Source of the DNA: Pseudomonas poae
GTDB taxonomy: Bacteria; Pseudomonadota; Gammaproteobacteria; Pseudomonadales; Pseudomonadaceae
Reading direction: 5' to 3'
NCBI GenBank assembly: GCA_004000515.1
Contig: CP034537.1
Coordinates: forward strand, 5,780,001-5,844,000
Length of the DNA stretch: 64,000 nt
Shown here: in pieces, positions 19,633-27,395 of the stretch
Layout: each line of letters opens with the position of its first letter
Numbering within the stretch: position 1 is the first letter of the stretch
Notes under the pieces: model-generated
What the model was told of the DNA's origin: nothing
Database searches by the model: none
The model's input: the letters and a program-made list of their open reading frames with translations, nothing else
Position numbers and translations under genes: made by a program

Positions 19633-20962
19633 ATGAACAACCGTCGATTCGTAAGAACCGCAGGCTGGCTGGCGCTGCCCTGCCTGGTCGCCGCAGGTGT
19701 GCTGGCCTGGTACGTCACCCGCCAGCCCGCCTCCCCCTTGAACAAGCACAAAGCGTGGATACCGCCTTGGTCACCCGCGGCGAGTACGTCGCAAGACTCA
19801 GCGACTGCGTGGCCTGCCACAGCTTGCCGGGCAAGACGCCGTTTGCCGGCGGCCTGAAATGGCCACGCCGCTGGGGGCGATTCATGCCACCAATATCACT
19901 CCGGATCGCGAACACGGCATCGGCGCCTACAGCTTGGCCGACTTTGACCGCGCAGTGCGCCACGGCGTAGCACCGGGTGGCCGCAGGCTTTACCCGGCCA
20001 TGCCCTACCCGTCCTATGTGAAGCTCAGCGACGATGATATCCGCGCGCTGTACGCGTTTTTCATGCAAGGCATGCAACCGGCCAGCGAACCGAACATCCC
20101 CAGCAGCATCCCTTGGCCGCTCAACCTGCGCTGGCCCATTGCGCTGTGGAACGGCGTGTTTGCCCCGAGCGCCCCCTACGCCGCCAAGCCCGACCAGGAC
20201 CCGTTGTGGAACCGTGGCGCCTACATCGTCCAGGGCCCCGGCCATTGCGGCAGCTGCCACACGCCACGTGGCCTGGCCTTCAACGAAAAAGCGCTGGACG
20301 AATCCGGCAAGCCCTACCTCGCCGGCGCCCTGCTGGACGGCTGGTACGCACCGAGCCTGCGCCAAGACCCCAACACCGGCCTGGGCCGCTGGACCGAGCC
20401 GCAGATCGTGCAGTTCCTCAAGACCGGGCGTAACCAACATGCGGTGGTGTTCGGCTCGATGACCGAGGCGTTCAACAACTCCACGCAGTTCATGGCCGAC
20501 GACGATCTGGCCGCCATCGCCCGCTACCTCAAGTCCCTGCCGGGTGATCCGCAGCGCGACGGCACGCCTTGGCACTATCAGACCGCCGCTGCCGACACCG
20601 GCCCGGGTGCTCACACCTACGCCACCCGTTGCGCGTCGTGCCACGGTCTGGACGGCAAGGGCCAGCCCGAGTGGATGCCGCCGTTGGCCGGTGCCACCTC
20701 GGCACTTGCGAAGGAAAGCGCCTCGGCCATTAACATCACCCTCAATGGTTCGCAGCGGGTGGTGACTGCCGGAGTACCGGACGCCTACCGCATGCCGGCG
20801 TTTCGTGAGCAGTTGTCTGACCAGGAGATTGCCGAGGTGCTGAGCTATGTGCGCAACACCTGGGGCAATAACGGGGGCGCGGTGGACGCGCAAGCGGTGG
20901 GCAAGCTGCGCGGGCATACAGACCCGGCGAGCAGCAGCCCGATTATTTTGCATATGCGTTGA
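19633..20962 (+). CDS. Membrane-anchored triheme cytochrome c subunit, two frameshifts
   Basis: A cytochrome c of the alcohol/gluconate/aldehyde dehydrogenase subunit II type with three CxxCH heme sites: CVACH, CGSCH and CASCH. An uncleaved N-terminal TM (ALPCLVAAGVLAWYV) anchors it to the periplasmic face. It would carry electrons from the Mo hydroxylase to the quinone pool or to oxidases. Frame breaks occur within 19735-19760 and at the A-run 19857-19859, one A short (GGLKMATPLGAIHATNIT is expected). All three heme motifs are intact in their frames. It starts 17 bp after the Mo subunit. Confidence 0.87.
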
Positions 20963-20987
20963 CACCTGGATGGGACTTTAGACGACC

Positions 20988-21010
20988 TGTAGTGAGCGGG
21001 CTTGCCCCGC
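20988..21010 (+). repeat. Left REP arm of an IS-split REPIN
   Basis: CTGTAGTGAGCGGGCTTGCC is one arm of the TGTAGTGAGCGGGCTTGCCCC-type REPIN. Its inverted partner is at 22339-22361, on the far side of the insertion sequence. Confidence 0.85.
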
Positions 21011-21060
21011 GCGGCGGTGTGTCAGATAAGCATGAGCCACCTGAAAAGCCGCCGCGCGGG

Positions 21061-22338
21061 TGTAGAACCGTAGACATCCTTTACATCTGAAACCGGAGAC
21101 ATCGTTTACACATTTGAAGCTTGGACGCGGCTCATTCCTCGTCCAAGCCTCCCCAGGGATAATCACACAGGTAAAGATCCCAAACATCTTCTTCAACTTC
21201 CTTGAGCGCGATCCGTTCTCCTGATAGTGCTTCGCTAACAAACACCAACTTTCCTTTCCACATGATCGAGCCGTTCTTCCTTACGCTTCGTACTTTCATT
21301 TCCGCCGCATATTCCACATCCGGCAAGCATCCTGGATAAGGTCGATTAGACGGCACATACAGCTCTCCTGGGCGCTTCATGCCGAGCGCCTCGTGGGGGC
21401 GTATGTAATTGAATTCATGTCGAAAGTGCTCTAGAAAAAGCTGCTGCTCAACCAGGTTTTTCCCGATCGGCAGCTCTAACTTCATACTGCGATGCATCCG
21501 TTCATGTCGGCCATTTTGGTCCGGTCTTCCCGGCATTGTTCGCTCCGGATATATACCCAAACGGATCCACCAAACGGCCAGTGTGGACATTCTTGCCAGG
21601 CCTGGAGACGCAAAAGGAACGCCGTTGTCAGACCGAATGACTTCAGGCATTCCGTACTCATGGAAAAGCCTCTCAAATGCTTGTTTTACAGGCTTGGTCA
21701 TGATCCTGGAGTGAGCTCTGCACGCCAAAAATCATACGAGAGGCATGGTCTGTAACAGTTAAGGGATAGCACATATGGGCGTTGAGCATCTTGAACTGCC
21801 CTTTGTAGTCAGCGCACCACGTATTGTTGGGCTCGTTGGCTTCGCGCATTTCCCTGTGACCGGTACTGTGCCGTCGTTTGAAGCGTCGTTTTTGACCAGC
21901 CCAAGACGGTCAAGCCATTGGCCTGCCGTGCTTGGAGATGGCCAGGCGACCGACGAATCATCGATTCCTAATAGCCTGACAAGCTTCTTCGGCCCCCATT
22001 CATAGTGGGCTTCTTTCATCGCCACTATGCGAGCCAAGATCTCATCGTCAGTCTTGTTTGGGCTGTTATGGGGTCGTCGAGATAGCTCTGCCAACGACTT
22101 TAAATCTCCTTCAACGTGACGGGAGATCCATTTATCTACAGTCGGTCGACTGACGCCGAAGCGCCGAGCTAACTGGCTTTTGGTGAAGTCACCAGAAAGC
22201 CAGTCGATGACCAGTTTGATTCGTTGATCCATGGGAGACTCTTGGTTCCAGGGCATGATCAGTTACCTCCTGATCATGTGTAATAACCTGTAAACCATGT
22301 CCCCGGTTAGAAATGTAAACGATGTCCCCGGTCTGTAC
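21061..22338 (-). mobile_element. IS481-like insertion sequence, about 1.28 kb, inserted in a REPIN
   Basis: Imperfect terminal inverted repeats of about 50 bp flank a transposase: the left end has ACCGTAGACATCCTTTACAT then ACCGGAGACATCGTTTACA; the right end, reversed, has ACCGGGGACATCGTTTACAT then ACCGGGGACATGGTTTACA. Each end thus carries two tandem ACCGGNGACATNGTTTACA motifs, presumed transposase-binding sites. CGGG directly flanks both ends (21057-21060 and 22339-22342), a likely 4-bp target duplication. Removing the element and one CGGG joins two inverted REP arms into a typical REPIN. Confidence 0.85.
21132..22256 (-). CDS. IS481-family transposase, two frameshifts
   Basis: A DDE transposase. 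The N-terminal helix-turn-helix reads SQLARRFGVSRPTVDKWI. The catalytic core has NNTWCADYKGQFK (first D), VIRSDNGVPF (second D) and NGRHERMHRSMK (E). The start MPWNQESPMDQRIK matches the usual IS481 N-terminus. Frame breaks: the A5 run at 21889-21893 (+ strand T) is one short (KKRRFKRRHSTGHREMREAN is expected), and the A5 run at 21727-21731 (+ strand) is one too long. With both repaired the enzyme appears complete, so the element may still be active. Confidence 0.85.
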
Positions 22339-22361
22339 CGGGGCAAGCCCGCTCACTACAG
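22339..22361 (-). repeat. Right REP arm of the IS-split REPIN
   Basis: GGGGCAAGCCCGCTCACTAC is the inverted partner of the arm at 20988-21010. It also carries the CGGG copy that flanks the insertion sequence. Confidence 0.85.
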
Positions 22362-22363
22362 GG

Positions 22364-22450
22364 TTATTCCAATGCCCTTTGAGTGACAACAGGCGCTGCC
22401 TTGCGCCGCCGCTCAAACCACAGGTACACCACCGGCGTGGTGTACAGCGT
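22364..22450 (-). pseudogene. C-terminal remnant of an RND efflux transporter
   Basis: The minus strand encodes TLYTTPVVYLWFERRRKAAP plus VVTQRALE and a stop. This is the typical C-terminal end of MdtB/MdtC/MuxC-type RND pumps (last TM and basic tail). Only about 28 codons remain; the upstream 1,000 residues are absent. It directly abuts a sensor-kinase fragment on the other strand, so a large deletion joined them. Confidence 0.7.
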
Positions 22451-22679
22451 CGAAGACTATGCCGCCAGCGTCGACGCGGCGCTGAACGAAGCCAAGGGTT
22501 TACTGCTGACCTTCAAGGCGCTGCTGCGCCGGTTGTATCGCGCCGAAGCGAGCCGGCATACGCTGGGCAATGGGTTGGGGTTGAGCATGGTGGCGGCGGT
22601 GGCGCGGTTGCATGATCTGCAACTGACGGTCAGTGATGCGGGGCCGGGGTGTCGGGTGGAGTTGGTGGGCAAGGGGTGA
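22449..22679 (+). pseudogene. Sensor histidine kinase remnant with internal deletion
   Basis: About 76 codons. VEDYAASVDAALNEAKGLLL resembles the dimerisation helix end of a sensor kinase. It is followed immediately by RLYRAEASRHTLGNGLGLSM and VAAVARLHDLQLTVSDAGPG, the G-box end of the ATPase domain. The intervening N-box and most of the ATPase core are missing and there is no N-terminal sensor, so it cannot be functional. It ends in TGA at 22679, overlapping the 3-prime end of the convergent LysR gene. Confidence 0.65.
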
Positions 22680-23609
22680 TTTCGTTGAGTTGCGGGTATT
22701 GAACGTGCACTTTATGCGCAAATTGTTGTGCCTGACACTTGAGCCAATCAAACAGGCGAGCGATATCCGGCTCTGACTGCCTGCCATTCCGGCAAATGAT
22801 GTAGTACGCAGCGGGCGACATCATCACGGGGCCGTTTAATGCAACCAACGAACCGTCTCTCAACGCGTCGTACACCAACGCTGTGCGACCCAAGGCAATC
22901 CCCCTCCTTTTAATGCCAGGCTGATAGCCAGGCTCGAATCGGGAAAACGGGGACCATGATGATAGGGTGGCGCAGCCAGCCCTGAAACGAAAACCAGCTT
23001 TCCCATCCTGGGCACACTTGATCGTCAACCCGATGAATCAACGGGTACTCTGCGATATCCGCGAATGCGATATCGCCATTCACTGCTGAAACTGCGGCGA
23101 ACACACTGGAAATACAGCGTCGCGCATCAGCAATTCGGCGTGAAAACCCGGGCAGTCACCGTACCCCATCACAATCGCGACATCGAACTGATGAGCCCCC
23201 AGGTTGGCGCTGTTCATGTCCGCGCTGGTCAACACCAGGTCAAGGTTGAATGAAGCCTCGGTGTGAGAACCGTGCATCCTGGGAATCAGCCACGTTGAAC
23301 ACAGCGAGGACGTGCACGCGAGGTAAAGCGGTTGGGGCTTGCTGGGGTTGAGCGAATGCAACACCGCGTCCAGTGTTGTGAAGAATCCATCTGTGACCGG
23401 AAACAGCGCCTGCCCTCTGCCGTGAGCTTGACGCCACGCGAGTGCCGCTCGAAGAGTTGCACACCCCACCACTCCTCGAGACCCGAAATTTGATGGCTGA
23501 TGGCACTGGCGGTGAGGTTAAGTTCGGAGGCGGCGCGCGCAAAGCTGCCTGTTTTTGCAGCACTGACGAACGCTTGAAGCATCGGTGTCGGTGGCGGACG
23601 TTGGGCCAT
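22630..23609 (-). CDS. LysR-family transcriptional regulator, several frameshifts
   Basis: A LysR regulator of about 325 codons. The N-terminal winged helix is clear: PMLQAFVSAAKTGSFARAAS, LNLTASAISHQISGLEEWWG, VQLFERHSRGVKLTAEG. The effector domain follows in pieces in other frames (FDVAIVMGYGDCPGFHAELL, GDIAFADIAEYPLIHRVDD, FPDSSLAISLALKGGG, GIALGRTALVYDALRDGSLV). Breaks lie near 23413, 23090, 22960 and 22910, mostly one missing base in G/C runs. The start ATG at 23609 shares one base with the stop of the exporter gene (TGATG). Either a noisy but intact gene or one in decay; the general error pattern of the window favours the first. Confidence 0.75.
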
Positions 23610-24456
23610 CAGGTGCTCACTTTGATCAGAATGATCCCGCAAACAATGACGAACGCCGAAAACATCCGCCGCCAACCGAAGCGTTCATGAAAAAACAGCG
23701 CGGCAATAATGGCGCCGATGATAACACTGGTTTCCCGCAATGCTGAGACCTTGGCCACCGTGTCCAATGACAGTGCAAACAACACCAAACCGTAAGACGC
23801 CAGATAAAACACTCCCCCATCACACCCACCCGCCAGTGCTTGCCAATAGCCTGGGCGAGTGCCGCACGCTCTTTAAAATAGGCCAGCAGCGGGATCGGCA
23901 TGCTCTGAAAGAGTGTCAGGTAGATGATGTACTGTAGAACCGTCTCACTGGCTCTTACGCCTTTGGCATCCACGACCGTGTAGGACGCAATGAATGCACC
24001 GGCACACACCGCCATCAGTATTGGTTTGAACATCTGCGCCGTCATCTTGCGCACAAACGTCAGACTGATAATCCCCAGACAAATCAGCAGCACACCCGCC
24101 ATCGCCTGAAACGACAGTTGCTCATGCAGCAAACAGTAGGAAAACAACGCAACCAACACGGGCGGCACGCCCCGCATCACCGGATAAACCTGGCCAAAGT
24201 CACCGGTTTCGTAAGCCTTGATCAGAAACAACCGATAGACCGTATTGAGCACCACGGAAATCAGCACATAGCCCCACACCTCAAGACTGGGCAGCGTAAC
24301 CAGCGGCAGCGCGGCCAGGCAGATCAACAGCGCAGTGCCATCGACCATGGCCAGGGTCATGAAACGGCTGCTTCCGGCACGGACAACGGCGTTCCAAGTG
24401 GCGTGCATAAAGGCGGAGATCAGGACCAGGGTGATTGCGATGTCGGCGTTATCCAT
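23609..24456 (-). CDS. EamA/DMT-family transporter, one frameshift
   Basis: A 10-TM drug/metabolite transporter with two EamA repeats (ISAFMHATWNAVVRAGSS in the first; LRETSVIIGAIIAALFFHER in the second, the typical end motif). DMT proteins often export amino acids or small metabolites. The frame breaks at the run 23814-23818 (five C on +, six restore the frame: VGVMGGVFYLASYGLVLFAL). It starts 52 bp after the stop of the 2-oxoglutarate oxygenase gene and overlaps the LysR gene by one base, so the three probably form one operon. Confidence 0.85.
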
Positions 24457-24508
24457 GGGGCTCGGCTTTTGGTGGGTATTGGAGGTCGAACGTTATCTAC
24501 GGCAGACA

Positions 24509-25456
24509 TCATTGTTTGCGTAACCACATCCGTAGCATGTAGCGATTCAACCCACTCAAAGGTTCGGCATCATCAATATTTTCTCGCGCCGCATTCGTAT
24601 CGATGAAATGCGTTCGTGTATGAAGAAATTTATTGTCCGCTGAAATAAGCATCTGCCCAGGTTCAAGCAGCACTCGATATTGAACCGATGATTGATCGAG
24701 GGCCGTATCCAAAAAATTCAATGCCTGGGTCTGCGCTGAGGTCAACGGAACTCCGGCTTTGAGGTGAGCCGATTCAATGTAGACCCGAAAGTATCGGATC
24801 AAAGGAATACCCTCGTCGGAGAAGCTGAGAATAGGCGCTTTAAACAGCTGTTCTTCCTCTGACATACCTCGGTTCTCAAAGTAAAAGTCACACTTTAGTT
24901 CTTCAAGTATGTCGGGGAAAGCCATGAGTTCCGCGTAGACCGCGCTCGCATCGATAAGAATACTTTCGCCGCCTAAACGTGCTTTCTGACCACAAGCCAG
25001 AATCAAGTAGTCGATGGGCAGAGGATCGCTAACGCCATCGTTGTGCACGTAAGCACCTTGGCGGGTTTGATGGTATCTCGCACCTTCTTCAATGCGTCTA
25101 CTCCCACGGTCGTAAACCTCAATTACCTTATGGCCTAGATGATTTTGAATCATCGGCGCCCCCAGCAAAGAGCCAAACGTCCACACCAATGATTTGAAAC
25201 TTGCAAGGTCTTTCGTCTTGAAGCCATCCAGGATCAACACATGACGTTCATGATCAATAAGATCTCGTAGGTTCCTCAATTCTGTGCTCAACACGTGATG
25301 ACGAATCGAATCAATGCAAGCAGGCCTCATATCCAACCGTTCGTTCTGCTCTCCAACTTCTAATGCATTAGTTGCATTGAGTAGTTCATTAAAGGCTGTC
25401 TCTGAGCGCCGAACTTTAGAGACTTCCTGACGGAAACTACTTAGGTTTATGTTCAT
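24509..25456 (-). CDS. 2-oxoglutarate/Fe(II)-dependent oxygenase, TauD/clavaminate synthase-like
   Basis: An intact 315-residue protein. The iron-binding facial triad is visible: H138 and D140 in AYVHNDG, and H278 in SADNKFLHTRTHF, the DNxxxLHxRxxF pattern of clavaminate synthase and AsnO-type amino acid hydroxylases. R304 or R308 (NRYMLRMWLR) would bind 2-oxoglutarate. These enzymes commonly hydroxylate free or carrier-bound amino acids. Codon and base use is visibly AT-richer than in the surrounding genes, which suggests recent transfer. It leads a putative operon with an EamA exporter and a LysR regulator. The substrate is unknown; a modified amino acid or small metabolite that is then exported is a reasonable guess. 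Confidence 0.82.
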   Translation of the reverse strand: MNINLSSFRQEVSKVRRSETAFNELLNATNALEVGEQNERLDMRPACIDSIRHHVLSTELRNLRDLIDHERHVLILDGFKTKDLASFKSLVWTFGSLLGAPMIQNHLGHKVIEVYDRGSRRIEEGARYHQTRQGAYVHNDGVSDPLPIDYLILACGQKARLGGESILIDASAVYAELMAFPDILEELKCDFYFENRGMSEEEQLFKAPILSFSDEGIPLIRYFRVYIESAHLKAGVPLTSAQTQALNFLDTALDQSSVQYRVLLEPGQMLISADNKFLHTRTHFIDTNAARENIDDAEPLSGLNRYMLRMWLRKQ

Positions 25457-25679
25457 CGCAATCCTTTACGGTAGTTGGTTGGGACACCCATTTAACTAAG
25501 CGCCCAACACCTGAAAAAGCGAAACCTCGTCATGGCTGCCATCAAAATTTGTCATGCCAGACCATTCCTACAGATAAACACCTTTCAACTAACAGGTAGT
25601 GGCACCTGGTCATGGTTTGTAAAGGGCCAGCAAGGCGCATCGCTTTTAATTGCAGGACGTTTCCTAGACAATCCCTGCC

Positions 25680-25868
25680 GCCTTGTGCCTGCTGGAATCG
25701 GTGGCTAGTCTGCGGTCCGTCACTGCCTATTCAGTGATCGGGTTTAGTCGCCCGGAATGACACAAGGCGCATGGTCACATGAAGTTTTATGGTGGCTGTG
25801 CGCAGGGCACCTTCGGGTGCGCCGGATTTGCTTGTGGCCGGTCGACTAACCTGCGTACAGCCGCCACC
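25680..25868 (+). ncRNA. Candidate structured RNA: several nested hairpins, no clear coding role
   Basis: A dense set of complementary segments lies here. GCCTTGTG (25680-25687) pairs with CACAAGGC (25761-25768). Inside that are TCACTG-6 nt-CAGTGA (25720-25737) and CGGG-8 nt-CCCG (25739-25754). Next, GGTGG-CTGTGCGCAGG (25791-25806) pairs with CCTGCGTACAG-CC-GCCACC (25850-25868), enclosing GCACC-TTCG-GGTGC, a UUCG-capped hairpin, and CCGG-N-CCGG. It lies directly before a remnant resembling small DUF6124/DUF3077-type Pseudomonas proteins. I have the impression that similar sequence recurs before such genes but cannot check. A short open frame across it (from ATG 25789) is probably spurious. 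Confidence 0.55.
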
Positions 25869-25877
25869 CTTCGTTAA

Positions 25878-26048
25878 GACGCCCTGCTCTATACCGCCAG
25901 CTTGCTCGATAGCGCGTCGGCTACCGCGCTCGATTGTGGTGAGCAATTGGCAAGCCCCGAACGGGCGAAGATCCTGGCGGTGTGGCATTTGCTGGAAATT
26001 GCCAAGACGACAGTAGATCGCTCCATCGAATGCCTGAAACCCAGCTAA
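25878..26048 (+). pseudogene. Remnant of a DUF6124/DUF3077-like small protein gene
   Basis: DALLYTASLLDSASATALDC, GEQLASPERAKILAVWHLLE and IAKTTVDRSIECLKPS, then TAA, look like the C-terminal half of a small helical Pseudomonas protein family. An in-frame stop (TAA) immediately precedes the first codon and no start is present, so the 5-prime half is missing or frameshifted. Family assignment rests on pattern memory only; treat it as tentative. Confidence 0.5.
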
Positions 26049-26072
26049 AAACTGACACCGCCTGACGACAAT

Positions 26073-26205
26073 CTGTAGTGAGCGGGCTTGCCCCGCTGGG
26101 TGGCAAGCCGCCCTAAACCCAGGCACCTCGGTTTTTCTGAAAGCTCTCGGTGACTGGATTGGGGCGGCTTCGCCACCCAGCGCGGGGCAAGCCCGCTCAC
26201 TACAA
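26073..26205. repeat. REPIN (TGTAGTGAGCGGGCTTGCC type)
   Basis: Inverted arms CTGTAGTGAGCGGGCTTGCC and GGCAAGCCCGCTCACTACA enclose a second inverted pair (TGGGTGGCAAGCCGCCC and GGGCGGCTTCGCCACCCA), giving a long cruciform. It ends about 176 bp before the iron transporter gene. Confidence 0.9.
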
Positions 26206-26300
26206 GTGCGGTGTCCAGAAGCTTATTCCACGACGATATTTATCACGTTTCTTTGACGTTTTTTCTCATTCCCCCCTCTACATTCGCCGCGCCCAAACAT

Positions 26301-26319
26301 GCAAATGATTCCTATTGGT
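26301..26319. promoter_or_regulatory. Fur box candidate upstream of fbpA
   Basis: GCAAATGATTCCTATTGGT resembles Pseudomonas Fur boxes (GCAAATGAtnnTnATTnGc) and lies 63 bp before the start of a ferric-iron binding-protein gene, where Fur control is expected. Confidence 0.55.
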
Positions 26320-26381
26320 CTAGTCTCAATCGACCTCTCGCGGATTTCCCGTGCATTAATAAAAACCGGAGCGCTCACCGC

Positions 26382-27395
26382 ATGACCACCCGTCTTCCGT
26401 CCTTTATCAAAAAAGCCCTGCTCGCCACCGCATTGTTCAGCGCCGGGCACGTGTATGCCGCCGACTCGGTGGGCATTGTGGTGTACAACGCCCAGCACGA
26501 AAGCCTTACCAAGGCGTGGGTCGAAGGGTTTACTCAAGAAACCGGCATCCCGGTGACGATCCGCAACGGCGACGACACCGAGATGGGCAACCAGATCGTG
26601 CAGGAAGGCGCCGCCTCCCCGGCCGATGTATTCCTCACCGAAAACTCCCCGGCCATGGTGCTGGTGGACAACGCCGGGCTGTTCTCGCCGTTAGCGCCGA
26701 CCACCCTGGAACAGGTGGACGCCGCCTATCGCCCGGCCCATGGCAAGTGGATCGGCATTGCCGCGCGCTCCACGGTGTTCGTGTACAACCCGAGCACGCT
26801 CAAAGAAGCCGACCTGCCCAAGTCGCTGCTGGACCTTGCTTCGCCAAGCTGGAAAGGCCGCTGGGCCGCCTCCCCGGCCGGTGCCGACTTCCAGGCCATC
26901 GTCGCCGCCGTGCTGGAGCTGAAAGGCGAAGCCGCCACCCTCGACTGGCTCAAGGCAATGAAAGCCAACGCGACCATTTATCGCGGCAACAGCGCGGTAC
27001 TCAAGGCCGTCAACGCCGGCCAGGTGGACAGCGGCGTGATCTATCACTATTACAGCTTCGTCGACCAATCCAAGACTGGCGAAAACAGCAAGAACACCAA
27101 ACTGCACTACTTCAAACACCAGGACCCAGGCGCTTTTGTGAGCATTTCCGGGGCCGGTGTGTTGGCGTCCAGCAAGCATCAGGAACAGGCCCAGGCCTTC
27201 GTGAAGTGGATCACCGGCAAAGACGGCCAGGCCATCCTCAAGGACGGCACTTCGTTCGAGTACGCCGTGGGCCAGAACGCCCAGTCCAACCCCAAACTGA
27301 CGCCGCTGGCACAGCTGGACGCGCCGAAGGTCGATGCGTCCAAGCTCAACAGTAAGAAAGCGGTGGAGTTGATGACCCAGGCCGGACTGCTCTGA
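26382..27395 (+). CDS. fbpA: Ferric iron ABC transporter, periplasmic binding protein (FbpA/AfuA type)
   Basis: A 337-residue periplasmic Fe(III)-binding protein. The signal peptide is KKALLATALFSAGHVYA-ADS. The mature part starts VGIVVYNAQHESLTKAWVEG, as in FbpA/HitA. The iron-binding tyrosine pair is in GVIYHYYSFVD, and WKGRWAASPAGADFQAIVAA is another family block. The start at 26382 was chosen because it precedes the signal peptide, although the frame is open further upstream. The permease and ATPase genes follow, giving a complete fbpABC operon for siderophore-independent iron uptake. Confidence 0.92.
   Translation: MTTRLPSFIKKALLATALFSAGHVYAADSVGIVVYNAQHESLTKAWVEGFTQETGIPVTIRNGDDTEMGNQIVQEGAASPADVFLTENSPAMVLVDNAGLFSPLAPTTLEQVDAAYRPAHGKWIGIAARSTVFVYNPSTLKEADLPKSLLDLASPSWKGRWAASPAGADFQAIVAAVLELKGEAATLDWLKAMKANATIYRGNSAVLKAVNAGQVDSGVIYHYYSFVDQSKTGENSKNTKLHYFKHQDPGAFVSISGAGVLASSKHQEQAQAFVKWITGKDGQAILKDGTSFEYAVGQNAQSNPKLTPLAQLDAPKVDASKLNSKKAVELMTQAGLL

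Noticed and set aside
17409..19820. An open frame of about 800 codons on the minus strand across the Mo-subunit gene, and similar long antisense frames at 2930-4180 and 37248-38807.
   Set aside because: They lie opposite genes with clear family motifs, have His/Gln/Arg/Val-rich low-complexity composition typical of the complement of GC-rich codons, and show no recognisable domain.
22383..22679. A complete small gene of 98 codons on plus.
   Set aside because: The first part is the antisense of an RND pump C-terminus and the rest joins two non-adjacent pieces of a histidine kinase; it is a scar, not a gene.
22630..24456. Calling the LysR and EamA genes decayed pseudogenes because of their frame breaks.
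   Set aside because: The breaks are single bases in G/C runs, the same error type seen in intact operons throughout the window; no internal deletion or nonsense mutation independent of them was seen.
25789..26016. A 75-codon frame on the plus strand (starting MVAVRRAPSGAP) inside the folded element.
   Set aside because: Its first third is the hairpin sequence itself and its second part reads the DUF6124-like remnant in the wrong frame; no ribosome-binding site was seen.
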